A stretch of 40,570 nucleotides of DNA from Cloacibacillus sp. (lineage in GTDB: Bacteria > Synergistota > Synergistia > Synergistales > Synergistaceae): contig NZ_JAJBUX010000002.1 in the NCBI RefSeq assembly GCF_020860125.1, positions 1 through 40,570 on the forward strand, in the 5' to 3' direction. How positions within the stretch are numbered: the first letter of the stretch is position 1; every line of letters begins with the position of its first letter. The notes below the pieces were generated by a model, which was given only the letters and a program-made list of their open reading frames with translations, searched no databases and was not told where the DNA came from. A program made the position numbers and the translations under genes. Positions 8,787 to 16,701 of the stretch are shown here, one piece after another.

Positions 8787-8987
8787 TTAATCTGTTGTCT
8801 TTTCTTCAGCGATCTTAACGACCTGGCGGCCTTTGTAGTAGCCGCACGCCGGGCAGGCGCGGTAGGTCTGGATCATTTCGCCGCAATGCTTGCAGGCCGT
8901 AAGGCTGGGGGCCTCGAGCTCACCGAGCCAATGGGCCTTGCGGTTGTGTGTGCGGGCATGGGATACTCGCCTCTTAGGTGTTGCCAT
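8787..8987 (-). CDS. rpmF: 50S ribosomal protein bL32
   Basis: 66 residues. The start MATPKRRVSHARTHNRKAHW is typical of bL32, and a zinc-ribbon pair CKHCG (residues 33-37) and CPACG (50-54) marks the Zn-binding (C+) form of the protein. It binds in the large ribosomal subunit. GGGGGG lies nine bases before the ATG. As in many bacteria, rpmF sits between the DUF177 gene and the plsX/fab genes, here separated from both by gaps of over 300 bases. Confidence 0.97.
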   Translation of the reverse strand: MATPKRRVSHARTHNRKAHWLGELEAPSLTACKHCGEMIQTYRACPACGYYKGRQVVKIAEEKTTD

Positions 8988-9025
8988 CTTCTATTCCCCC
9001 CTTAAAATAAGCCACTGTTTATATA

Positions 9026-9099
9026 CGCCCTTGATGAACAAACTAAGTTCAATATATGAAAATCAAAGATTTTCTATCTCACTTACCGCGTCACAGGCA
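9026..9099 (+). repeat. Copy A of a diverged ~74-bp repeat
   Basis: These 74 bases align by eye with the reverse complement of 16803-16875 at roughly 84% identity with one single-base gap; 14 consecutive bases (AACTAAGTTCAATA) are identical. In the frame equivalent to the small ORF of the other copy it reads KF-N-ENQRFSISLTASQA, against KFNNEKQVFSILFTASLA there, but the extra base shifts the frame and a TAA stops it at 9121-9123. It looks like a decayed copy, now lying inside the rpmF upstream region. Confidence 0.65.
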
Positions 9100-9296
9100 A
9101 TTCCGCCGGTGGCTACAACGTAATTGATTATACGCTTCGCCCAACCGGAACCTTAACGGCAACAACGTCTAACTCAGCGAAATAAGCGCCGGACATCAGA
9201 CGAGACGAAAGCGGTTTAACCAGTAAACACTAAAAACTCCGTCGGAACACTTTTCCAATTGAATAATTTTATCACTAATTTCGTTTTTTTGCAGTA
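9100..9296. other. Rest of the DUF177-rpmF gap
   Basis: Beyond the repeat, a plus-strand open frame continues to a TAA at 9176-9178 (reading SAGGYNVIDYTLRPTGTL then more Thr-rich residues) but has no start and a stop just upstream of the repeat. It may be debris of the same decayed element. No promoter or terminator is evident in 9180-9296. Confidence 0.35.
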
Positions 9297-9881
9297 CTAT
9301 TTGCCGCTATCTTCCACAAAATTTCTCAGAACATCGAAACGCGGGTCACGGCTCTCCTTTTTGCATCCGCAGGGACCCAAGTTGAGGTTGGCGCCGCACT
9401 GGGGACATAACCCCAAGCAGTCCGGCGAGCAGAGTACCGCGCCGGGCAGCGCGGTGATAAGGACCTCCCAGATGAGCTGTCCCAGATCGATCTCATCCTC
9501 CCATGAATCAAGGATGATGATCTCCTCTTCTCCGTCTTTGTTTTCCTCAGCCTTTTCCCGCTGCTGCTCGTCACGGCGCAGAGAGAAAATGTACCGCAGC
9601 TCTCCGCCAACCTCAGCGCGGGCGGGCTCCAGGCAGCGCGCGCAGGGCACGCTGACCTCCGTCCGAAGGGAGACGGTGACAAGCACGCGCCCCTCCGAAC
9701 GGTAAGCCTCCACCCGCACCTTCGGGTCGGAGAGGAATGTGTATATCTGGTCCCAGTAGCTCACCGGCCTGTCAATGTGCACAGAAAAGCTGTCCTCGTA
9801 CGGAGCGCCGTCCTTGGGAACGGCGGCGAGCACGAGCCGGTACTTCCAGCTTTTGGGAGCCTCTTCCAGATATTTTTCCAT
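9297..9881 (-). CDS. yceD: DUF177 (YceD-family) protein
   Basis: 194 residues. The family signature is present: a CARCLEP motif near residues 79-85 and, near the C-terminus, LCSPDCLGLCPQCGANLN followed by CGCKK, which together look like a zinc-binding site. An acidic stretch (about 105-125) lies between. The family is linked to 23S rRNA accumulation and ribosome assembly, and nearly always precedes rpmF as here. It starts 7 bases after ackA ends, so the two are probably cotranscribed. Confidence 0.88.
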   Translation of the reverse strand: MEKYLEEAPKSWKYRLVLAAVPKDGAPYEDSFSVHIDRPVSYWDQIYTFLSDPKVRVEAYRSEGRVLVTVSLRTEVSVPCARCLEPARAEVGGELRYIFSLRRDEQQREKAEENKDGEEEIIILDSWEDEIDLGQLIWEVLITALPGAVLCSPDCLGLCPQCGANLNLGPCGCKKESRDPRFDVLRNFVEDSGK

Positions 9882-9888
9882 TATTTTC

Positions 9889-11088
9889 TTACTTCGCTTC
9901 CTCCGCGCATCTCTTGGTATCGCGCGCGATCGCCATCTCTTCGTCCGTCGGGACGACCATCACAGTGACCTTTGAATCGGGGGTGCTGAAGACGACCTCT
10001 TTGCCGCGGCAGTTATTCTTCTCGGGATCGATCTTGATGCCCATGAATTCCATCTGCTCGCAGACCTCTTTACGGAAGCCGATGCCGTTCTCGCCAATGC
10101 CGGCGGTGAAGACAACTACATCCACGCCGCCCATCTCAGCCGCGAAGGAACCGATATACTTTTTCACGCCGGTGATGAGGATATCCTGCGCGATCTTCGC
10201 GCGCTCGTTGCCGTTGGCCGCCGCCTCTTCAACGTCGCGCAGGTCGCTGGAGATACCGGAGACGCCGAGGAGCCCGGCCTGCTTGTGGACGATGTCGCTG
10301 ACCTTCTGCGCGTCGCCGTAACGCTCCATGAGGTATATCATGACCGAGGGGTCGATATTGCCGCTTCTGGTGCCCATCAGGACGCCCTCCGCCGTACCGT
10401 AGCCCATCGAGGTGTCGACCGATTTGCCGCCGTCCACCGCAGTGATCGAGCTGCCGTTGCCGAGATGGCAGGTGATTATCTTAAGGTCTTTGATGTCCTT
10501 GCCGAGGATCTCCGCGGCGCGGTGCGCCACATAGCCATGGCTGGTGCCGTGGAAGCCGTAGCGGCGGACGCGGTCTTTCTCATAGCAGTCATAGGGAGTG
10601 CCGTAGATGAAGGCCTTCGGCGGCATCGTCTGATGGAAGGCGGTGTCGAAGACGACGACGTTCGGCTTTCCGGGAAGGACATCCATGACGGCCTTGAGTC
10701 CCTGAAGGTTGGCGGGATTGTGAAGCGGCGCGAGGGGGATGACCTCTTCGATGCCCTTGACGACTTCGGGCGTGACAAGCACCGACTTGGTGAATTTTTC
10801 GCCGCCGTGAACTATACGGTGGCCGGTGGCGTAAAGCTCGTCGAGGTTCTTGAGCACGCCGAGCTCAGGATCGACGAGAATGTCGAGGACGTATTTGATG
10901 GCCGCCGAGTGGTTGGGGAACGGAACTTCGCGCGTTACCGCGTCCATACCGGTCTTGGTGTGCTTGATGCGCGAGCCTTCGATGCCGATACGCTCGACGA
11001 GCCCCTTCGCAAGGACCTTTTCGCCGTCCATTTCGATGAGCTGATACTTCAAAGACGAGCTGCCGCAATTGAGAACAAGAATTTTCAT
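9889..11088 (-). CDS. ackA: Acetate kinase
   Basis: 399 residues, normal size. Interconverts acetyl-phosphate + ADP and acetate + ATP in fermentative energy metabolism. N-terminal LVLNCGSSSLKYQL (residues 4-17), FHGTSHGYVAHRA near 178-190, and the GTRSGNIDPS motif near 238-247 are all family hallmarks. No phosphotransacetylase gene is next to it. An AGGGAGG sits about 13 bases before the ATG, a rather long spacing. Confidence 0.97.
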   Translation of the reverse strand: MKILVLNCGSSSLKYQLIEMDGEKVLAKGLVERIGIEGSRIKHTKTGMDAVTREVPFPNHSAAIKYVLDILVDPELGVLKNLDELYATGHRIVHGGEKFTKSVLVTPEVVKGIEEVIPLAPLHNPANLQGLKAVMDVLPGKPNVVVFDTAFHQTMPPKAFIYGTPYDCYEKDRVRRYGFHGTSHGYVAHRAAEILGKDIKDLKIITCHLGNGSSITAVDGGKSVDTSMGYGTAEGVLMGTRSGNIDPSVMIYLMERYGDAQKVSDIVHKQAGLLGVSGISSDLRDVEEAAANGNERAKIAQDILITGVKKYIGSFAAEMGGVDVVVFTAGIGENGIGFRKEVCEQMEFMGIKIDPEKNNCRGKEVVFSTPDSKVTVMVVPTDEEMAIARDTKRCAEEAK

Positions 11089-11169
11089 TAGAACCGAATT
11101 GCCTCCCTTAATCTGATTGTACCGCCCCTTTATGGTATCCTAATGCACAGTAAAGGACGGTGAATCTCT

Positions 11170-12381
11170 ATGCTCTACCCCGTCGCCGGGATTGTTGCCG
11201 AATATAACCCGCTCCACAAGAGGCACCTCTATCACATACAAAAGGCCCGCGAGCTCTGCTCCGCCGAGGCCGTGGCCGCCGTTCTCTCCTCCGATTTCGT
11301 TCAGCGCGGCGAACCGGCCCTGCTGGATAAATGGACAAGAGCGGAGGCCGCCCTCCGCTGCGGCGTCGATCTCGTTATCGAGCTGCCCGTGATATTCTCC
11401 TCGCACAACGCCGGCGTATTCGCAAACGCCGCCGTGGACATACTCGCCGCGACCGGCGTGGTGACGCACCTCTCATTCGGCGTGGAGAATCCAGACTGCC
11501 TTGTGGATAGTATTGTTGATATTCTACTAAAAGAACCCGAACCTTTCAAGCCGTTACTGAAAAAACATCTGGCGTGCGGCCTCTCCTATGTCGAGGCGCG
11601 CGCGCGCGCGGCGGAAGAGATGCTCCCCGGAAGCGCCGCGCTGCTTGCGGGCAGCAACAACACGCTGGCGCTCTCGTATATAAAGAGGATAAAGGAAAAA
11701 AGCTACGACATGCGAGCCGTGCCGGTCAAACGCCTCGGCGCGGCCTACAACAGCACGGAGCTCGAAGAGTTTGCCAGCGCCACGGCAATACGCGCGGCGC
11801 TGAGAGCCGGAGAAAAAGAGGCGGCGCTTTCACAAATGCCGACGGCGGCGAAGGATATTCTCGCAGACGCGCTGAAAGATGGCCGCGCCTGCGTCGGCCA
11901 TAACACATTATGGAGGCTGCTGCGCGCCCTGCTGCTGCGGACGGCCCCCGAAGAGCTGGCAAAATACGCGGAGATCAGCGAGGGGCTCGAATACAGAATG
12001 CGCGAGGCGGCAAGAGAGGCGGCGAGTTTCGCCGAATGGTGCTGTGCCTGCACCTCCAAACGTTACCCCGCGGGACGCATCCGGCGCTCGGCGATACATA
12101 CGCTGTTGGGACTCAGCCACTGGACGAACCGCGCCGCCCAGCGCCTGGGACCGCCGTACATCCGCGTGCTCGGCATGAACGAAACGGGCCGGCGTCTGCT
12201 CCACAAGATGCGGGATGGCGCGGCGCTGCCCGTCGTGACGACATACGGCAAGGCGGCGCGGCTTTCGCGGTACACCGCGGAGACCGCGCGCTACGAGGCG
12301 CTGGCCTGCGAATTATGGGAAGAGCTGATACCTAACGGACGTTTCGGAGAGGAGCATAAAAGAAAGGTAATAATGGTATAA
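11170..12381 (+). CDS. tmcAL: tRNA(Met) cytidine acetate ligase
   Basis: 403 residues. TmcAL (formerly YlbM/DUF795) makes N4-acetylcytidine at the wobble base of elongator tRNA-Met from acetate and ATP through an acetyl-adenylate. The nucleotidyltransferase start GIVAEYNPLHKRHLYHI (residues 8-24) carries the two histidines of the HxxH motif, here HKRH rather than the usual HNGH. SDFVQRGEPALLDKWTRAE and GSNNTLALSYI are further family segments. It is transcribed divergently from ackA, whose acetate product is its substrate. A weak AAAGGA precedes the ATG. Confidence 0.9.
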   Translation: MLYPVAGIVAEYNPLHKRHLYHIQKARELCSAEAVAAVLSSDFVQRGEPALLDKWTRAEAALRCGVDLVIELPVIFSSHNAGVFANAAVDILAATGVVTHLSFGVENPDCLVDSIVDILLKEPEPFKPLLKKHLACGLSYVEARARAAEEMLPGSAALLAGSNNTLALSYIKRIKEKSYDMRAVPVKRLGAAYNSTELEEFASATAIRAALRAGEKEAALSQMPTAAKDILADALKDGRACVGHNTLWRLLRALLLRTAPEELAKYAEISEGLEYRMREAAREAASFAEWCCACTSKRYPAGRIRRSAIHTLLGLSHWTNRAAQRLGPPYIRVLGMNETGRRLLHKMRDGAALPVVTTYGKAARLSRYTAETARYEALACELWEELIPNGRFGEEHKRKVIMV

Positions 12382-12493
12382 ACGACCGGAGCAAGGATAA
12401 AACAGGGCTAAAAATATAGGCGCCTGCCCCCAGCAAATTTACCTCCGCAGCATACGGGCTAAATCACGGCACTTAATCATGGAGCGCCACGGC

Positions 12494-12550
12494 AAAAAAC
12501 AAACAGACGAGTCCGCGCACAGCGCGGGCTCAGTCTGTAGTTTTTTATTT
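12494..12550. terminator. Bidirectional terminator between tmcAL and coaD
   Basis: A long hairpin spans 12503-12538 (ACAGAC...GTCTGT outside, CCGCGC/GCGCGG inside). It is followed by TTTTTTATTTTT on the plus strand and, on the minus strand, by TTGTTTTTTG. It should end both tmcAL and the converging coaD transcript. Confidence 0.85.
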
Positions 12551-12561
12551 TTAAATGTTCA

Positions 12562-13050
12562 TTACAAATTCCGCGGCGGTATCCTCTCGCGCAGGCGGCG
12601 GTAGACCCCAGGAGGAACCATGTCGCGCACCGCGCCGCCGAACTGGAAGGCGTCTTTGATCGCGCGGCTGGAGAGGTAGGAGTATTTCGCGTCGGTGACG
12701 ATGAAGAAAGTCTCTATCTCGGGAGCGAGCTGCCGGTTCATCTGCGCTAGCTGGAATTCGTACTCAAAGTCGGAGAGGGCGCGCAGACCACGGATGATGA
12801 TACGGCTCTGCTGCTGGCGCATAAAGTCGACGAGCAGGCCGTTGAAGTATTTGACCTTGACGTTCGGCAGATGCACAAGCGCCTCGCGCGCCATGATCTG
12901 CCGCTCCTCCTCGCTGAAGGTGGAGCGTTTCTCCGGGTTCACGAGCACGGCGACGATGAGTTCGTCGAAGAGAGCCGCGGCCCGTTCGGAGATGTATATG
13001 TGACCATTGGTTATCGGGTCGAAGGACCCGGGATATACTGCCCTAATCAT
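12562..13050 (-). CDS. coaD: Phosphopantetheine adenylyltransferase
   Basis: 162 residues from the ATG at 13050, which has AGGAGG eight bases upstream; the frame is open further upstream but that part is just rsmD in another frame. Adenylates 4'-phosphopantetheine in coenzyme A synthesis. AVYPGSFDPITNGHIYI (residues 4-20) holds the T/HxGH nucleotide-binding motif. RGLRALSDFEYEFQLAQMNR (about 88-107) is the second family block. The start overlaps the 3' end of rsmD by 8 bases, a widespread gene pair. Confidence 0.95.
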   Translation of the reverse strand: MIRAVYPGSFDPITNGHIYISERAAALFDELIVAVLVNPEKRSTFSEEERQIMAREALVHLPNVKVKYFNGLLVDFMRQQQSRIIIRGLRALSDFEYEFQLAQMNRQLAPEIETFFIVTDAKYSYLSSRAIKDAFQFGGAVRDMVPPGVYRRLRERIPPRNL

Positions 13051-13564
13051 CGTTATTCCTCCTGCTGTAGAAGCTGAGCACGGTGCCGCCGTATCTTCTG
13101 TCCTCGCGCTCCCACTTTGTCTCGTCCATCGCGGCGGGCTCTTCCTCTTCGGAATGTTCAAAGATTATAACGCCGCCGGACGCTAAGATACTCTCGTTCG
13201 CCGCCATCAGTTTGGGAAATTCCTCTCCCCAGCCCAAATTGTAAGGCGGGTCGGCGAATATTATATCGAATTCTTCGCCGTTTTTCGCAAAGCGCGCGAC
13301 GGCGCGCCGTACGTCAAAGCAGAGGCATTTCACGGAGGACGGCGCCTTTTTCACGATCTCCGCGTGGCGCTTCCGTTCAGATTCGACGGAGACCACCGAC
13401 CCCGCACCCTTTTTCGCCGCCATCAGCGCTATCTGGCCGCTGCCGGAGAAGAGGTCGAGAAAGCTCCTGCCGTGAATGTTTCCCAGTATATTGAAGAGCG
13501 CCAGCATCACCTTGCCGGTCGTCGGTCTCATTTCTTTCACGGTCATCCCCCCACAACGGCTCAT
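13043..13564 (-). CDS. rsmD: 16S rRNA (guanine966-N2)-methyltransferase, short N-terminus
   Basis: About 173 residues from ATG 13564 (ATG 13546 is an alternative). Methylates G966 of 16S rRNA. FLDLFSGSGQIALMAA is the SAM-binding loop and ADPPYNLGW the catalytic N6/N2-methyltransferase motif. The usual N-terminal strand (R-V-I-A-G...GR-L) before RPTT is missing, and the family's RPTTDRV reads RPTTGKV. There is no ribosome site before ATG 13564 and a TATACT lies six bases upstream, so the mRNA may be leaderless. Coupled to coaD. Confidence 0.85.
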   Translation of the reverse strand: MSRCGGMTVKEMRPTTGKVMLALFNILGNIHGRSFLDLFSGSGQIALMAAKKGAGSVVSVESERKRHAEIVKKAPSSVKCLCFDVRRAVARFAKNGEEFDIIFADPPYNLGWGEEFPKLMAANESILASGGVIIFEHSEEEEPAAMDETKWEREDRRYGGTVLSFYSRRNNDD

Positions 13565-13570
13565 GCAAAG

Positions 13571-13599
13571 AGTATAATAGTGAACATGTTCACTGTACA
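13571..13599. promoter_or_regulatory. Divergent promoter with 14-bp palindromic operator
   Basis: GTGAACATGTTCAC at 13580-13593 is a perfect palindrome. On the minus strand it fills the 17-base spacer between TGTACA (13599-13594) and TATACT (13576-13571) for rsmD. On the plus strand TATAAT (13573-13578) lies directly upstream of it, so the palindrome covers the likely start site for the MFS gene; the plus -35 is weak. A dimeric repressor here could control both genes; its identity is not shown. Confidence 0.6.
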
Positions 13600-13626
13600 T
13601 AGAGATATTGGAGGAAATTTTACATT

Positions 13627-14817
13627 ATGAGCACCGCACGGACAAACACTTCCATTTCGGACCAGAATAAGAGAACGCTTTTCGGCGTGATTTTCCTGTA
13701 CGGCCTGAACGATATGCATTCTACGGCCCTGCCCACGGTGATCCCGATGCTCGCTAAGTCTATCTCCCTGACGATGAGCCAGGCCGGCTTTCTCAACGCC
13801 CTCTTCGGCCTCACGAATATATTCGGGCAGCCGATGTTCGGCTTTATCGCGGATAAGCTGCGGCGTCCCTGGCTCGCAGTATGGGGGCCGCTGCTCTCTG
13901 TGGCCGGCGCCTCATTGCTGCCTCTGGCTCCGAGTTACGGTACGGCCTTTATCTTCGTAGGCATGATGAGCGTGGGAACGGCGCTCTTTCACCCCCAGGG
14001 TACCGGCAGGTGCGGCGCGGCGGCAGGAGGTAACGCCCTCGCCTTTTACCTCTCGCTCTTTCAGGCCAGCGGCAGCTTCGGCAGCGCCGTCGGGCCGATA
14101 TATGTCGTCTTCATGATCTCAATGCTGGGCAAGCCTCTTTTCCCCCTTACAATCATTCCCGCGGTGGCGCTTATCTGCCTCTATATCTGGCGGCACATGG
14201 AGGCGCGCACGGAGGACGAGATACGGGAGATGAGCGCCAGACCACGCCAGCATTTTTTTGAAAATCTGCGCTATCTGATCTCCAAGGTAGGATGGATCGT
14301 CTCAATAACGAGCATGCGCGACGCCGTTTTCCAGTCGATCAAAATATTCCTGCCGACGCTTCTCATTACACGCGGCAGCAGCATCGCGATGGGCGGCATG
14401 ACGCTTTTCGCCGCCACTCTTTCGGCCACGCTAGCGGGCGTGGTGGGAGGAAAGCTCGCCGATGTGATCGGCGACGAAAGGGTGCTATTGGGGGCGCTTG
14501 CCATTTCTCCCGTCTTTCTCATCGTCGGCCTTCATGACTCAAGCCTCCTCTGCCTGATTTCGTTGATGGTGGGATTCGCCTTTTTGCAGGCCAGTACGCC
14601 TGTCACGACCGCGATGGCCCAGAGGCGCTGTCCCGACTCCCGCAGCATGGTAAGTTCGCTTTCCAACGGAGTCTCATGGGGTATCGCGAATCTCTTCGTC
14701 ACTCCCGTAGGCATCATCGCCGATATCGTCGGGCTGCAGGCTACGCTGAACGTCGTCGCCTTCCTGCCGTGGATCGTCACCATCCTGTACACAGGCAGGC
14801 GGCTGCTCAAAAAATAG
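13627..14817 (+). CDS. MFS exporter, fosmidomycin-resistance (Fsr)-like
   Basis: 396 residues with about 12 hydrophobic segments. The order and motifs fit the major facilitator superfamily: a loop-2 motif GFIADKLRRPW near residues 76-86 and, between helices 4 and 5, a FHPQGTGRCGAAAG segment like that of the Fsr subfamily. It is probably a proton-coupled drug or metabolite exporter of the inner membrane; the substrate is not known. Transcribed away from rsmD from an operator-bearing intergenic region, and closed by a strong terminator, so it is a single-gene unit. GGAGG lies 12 bases before the ATG. Confidence 0.85.
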   Translation: MSTARTNTSISDQNKRTLFGVIFLYGLNDMHSTALPTVIPMLAKSISLTMSQAGFLNALFGLTNIFGQPMFGFIADKLRRPWLAVWGPLLSVAGASLLPLAPSYGTAFIFVGMMSVGTALFHPQGTGRCGAAAGGNALAFYLSLFQASGSFGSAVGPIYVVFMISMLGKPLFPLTIIPAVALICLYIWRHMEARTEDEIREMSARPRQHFFENLRYLISKVGWIVSITSMRDAVFQSIKIFLPTLLITRGSSIAMGGMTLFAATLSATLAGVVGGKLADVIGDERVLLGALAISPVFLIVGLHDSSLLCLISLMVGFAFLQASTPVTTAMAQRRCPDSRSMVSSLSNGVSWGIANLFVTPVGIIADIVGLQATLNVVAFLPWIVTILYTGRRLLKK

Positions 14818-14840
14818 AAGAATGATGATAATAATAAGAA

Positions 14841-14881
14841 AAAGATAGGGCGCGGCCTTGGTGCCGCGCCCTATCTTTTTT
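14841..14881. terminator. Strong bidirectional terminator
   Basis: A near-perfect hairpin, AAAGATAGGGCGCGGC pairing with GCCGCGCCCTATCTTT around a short loop, followed by T-runs on the plus strand and, as complement of AAAAAGA, on the minus strand. It ends the MFS gene and the converging trmB operon. Confidence 0.93.
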
Positions 14882-14906
14882 GATATGCCAATAAACTGGG
14901 AAAAGG

Positions 14907-15845
14907 TTACTGCTGCTCCGCGGCGGCTAACGCCTTAAGCAGCGCCGCCCTCATCGCGGGCGTCCGATAGGGATGCCCTACCGAGTCGACCTTTATCGTA
15001 ACGCCGCGCGGGTTCGGGATCACCTTGAGGTAGAAGTGCTGTTCAAATCCCTCGTCAGACGTAATCACCAGCAGCAGGCCGACGCCTCCGTCGGAGAGAA
15101 AGGCGTCGCGGAAGACCCAGTGGCCCCTGCCGCCGACGCCTTCGCCCTCGCGGTCTTTCAGCGAATCTATAACTTCCTTCACGCTTTTTTTTGTCGACGC
15201 TTCACATTCCATCGGCCAGTCATCCTCTCCCTCGGGCTTTTCCGTAATTTCCGTATCCTTGTATATCGTCAGATGCCAGGTATCTTTTCCCATCGCCTTC
15301 CACTTCCGCTCGTACTTGGTCACGTAGGGGCGGAGTGGATTTATCTCCACCGGGTCGGCGCGGAAGGCCGGATTGACTGAGAACACTTCGGCCGTCTCCT
15401 GCGCGTACCAGTCAACGTCGGTGGCAAGCTCAAAGCTCCCGCCGGGGCAGATGAGGTAGTTCATCAGGTCGGAAAATGAGGGCACCGTGACGCGGCGCGA
15501 GGCGTGCCTCGTCTTCGGCCAGGGGCAGGGGAAATTCATGTAGACGCGCTCCACGCTCTCCGGCGCAAAACAGTGCCTCAACAGGAAGCGGGCGTCCCCG
15601 TGCATCACGCGCGCGTTTTCGTATCCGGCGGCGAGTATCCGGCGCGCGCCCTTCGCGGCGCACCACTGAGAGACCTCGATGCCGACGATGAGCACTTCAG
15701 GGTTGCTGCGGGAAAGATATTCGAGGAACTCTCCGTTGCCAAAACCGATCTCGACAAATATGCGCCCGGAGGGTGACATTTCGCGCCAGTCGACGGGCAG
15801 TCCGTCGTTTTGGCTGACGATGACTTTGCTAAGATTCCATGACAT
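14907..15845 (-). CDS. trmB: tRNA (guanine46-N7)-methyltransferase, C-terminally extended
   Basis: 312 residues, about 100 longer than the common form. VEIGFGNGEFLEYL (residues 31-44) is the SAM-binding loop and NFPCPWPKTRHASRR (104-118) the tRNA/catalytic motif. In most TrmB proteins this motif reads PDPWxK; here Cys107 takes the place of the Asp. Residues about 205-312 form an extra C-terminal domain (ending in VDSVGHPYRTPAMRAALLK) like the long tails described for TrmB of some thermophiles. It starts 10 bases after rsmA ends and shares its operon. Family is sure; effect of the Cys is unknown. Confidence 0.9.
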   Translation of the reverse strand: MSWNLSKVIVSQNDGLPVDWREMSPSGRIFVEIGFGNGEFLEYLSRSNPEVLIVGIEVSQWCAAKGARRILAAGYENARVMHGDARFLLRHCFAPESVERVYMNFPCPWPKTRHASRRVTVPSFSDLMNYLICPGGSFELATDVDWYAQETAEVFSVNPAFRADPVEINPLRPYVTKYERKWKAMGKDTWHLTIYKDTEITEKPEGEDDWPMECEASTKKSVKEVIDSLKDREGEGVGGRGHWVFRDAFLSDGGVGLLLVITSDEGFEQHFYLKVIPNPRGVTIKVDSVGHPYRTPAMRAALLKALAAAEQQ

Positions 15846-15855
15846 ATTTACACAC

Positions 15856-16701
15856 CTATTCTCCGCTGTTTTTGTTTTTCAGGCGAAAATCAGGGACCTC
15901 CGCCAGCTCGAACCACTTATCGAGAGGAAGCTCCTCCGCGCGCGTCGTCGGCTTCAGGCCGTGCGCCGCCAGTATCTCGAAGGCCCTTTCGCGCGTCACG
16001 CCGCTTCCGCTGTAACCGACCGCCCAGTTGTTCGCGAGCGTCTTGCGGCGCTGGGTGAAGGAGCGCGAGAGCAGCCCGCGCCAAGTCCTGTCGTTCGCCA
16101 GCTCCCTGTTTTTCTCTATTTTTATTTCGATGAGCGCGGAGTTCACACGCGGCTGTGGGTTGAAGGCCGTGGGGGGGATCTTTCTCACGACCTCGGCGCT
16201 GCCCATCGCCTCGACGGTGATCCCCAGCGGCGAACGTTCGCGGTGCCCGGCGGGCGATACGATGCGCTCCGCCGATTCGAGCTGCACCATCAGCAGCATG
16301 TAATCCGTCTTCGCGGGAACCAGCTGTTCGAGGAAGGCCCACATCAGCGGCGTCGTTATATGATAGGGCAGGTTCGCGATGATCTTGGTCGGCGGCTCCG
16401 GCAACTCGCGCACGTAGTCGAACTGCACCGCGTCGCCCCAAAAACAGGTGCAGCGCCCGTCGCGCGCGGCGATCTTATCGAGCCCCTCGCGCAGCCGTTC
16501 GTCCACCTCGACGGAATAGAGCGCCTTAAGCGGCGTTGAAAGCAGGCCGCGCGTGAGGACGCCGTCGCCGGGTCCGATCTCCAGCGCCACATCTTCCGCC
16601 GTCGGCTCCGACCGCTTCAATATAAATTCGACCACGCCTCTGTCGATCAAAAAATTCTGTCCAATATCGGTGTTATGTATAAAGTGCCGTTTATCCGTCA
16701 T
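15856..16701 (-). CDS. rsmA: 16S rRNA (adenine1518/1519-N6)-dimethyltransferase
   Basis: 281 residues. RsmA/KsgA dimethylates two adenines in helix 45 during 30S maturation. The N-terminal DIGQNFLID (residues 12-20), the SAM loop EIGPGDGVLTRGL (about 41-53) and the catalytic NLPYHITTPLM (about 110-120) are all present. The start codon overlaps the stop of the small upstream ORF in an ATGA junction. Confidence 0.96.
   Translation of the reverse strand: MTDKRHFIHNTDIGQNFLIDRGVVEFILKRSEPTAEDVALEIGPGDGVLTRGLLSTPLKALYSVEVDERLREGLDKIAARDGRCTCFWGDAVQFDYVRELPEPPTKIIANLPYHITTPLMWAFLEQLVPAKTDYMLLMVQLESAERIVSPAGHRERSPLGITVEAMGSAEVVRKIPPTAFNPQPRVNSALIEIKIEKNRELANDRTWRGLLSRSFTQRRKTLANNWAVGYSGSGVTRERAFEILAAHGLKPTTRAEELPLDKWFELAEVPDFRLKNKNSGE

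Noticed and set aside
15679..16539. Plus-strand 286-codon frame opposite rsmA and trmB
   Set aside because: Shadow of conserved methyltransferases; no family features.
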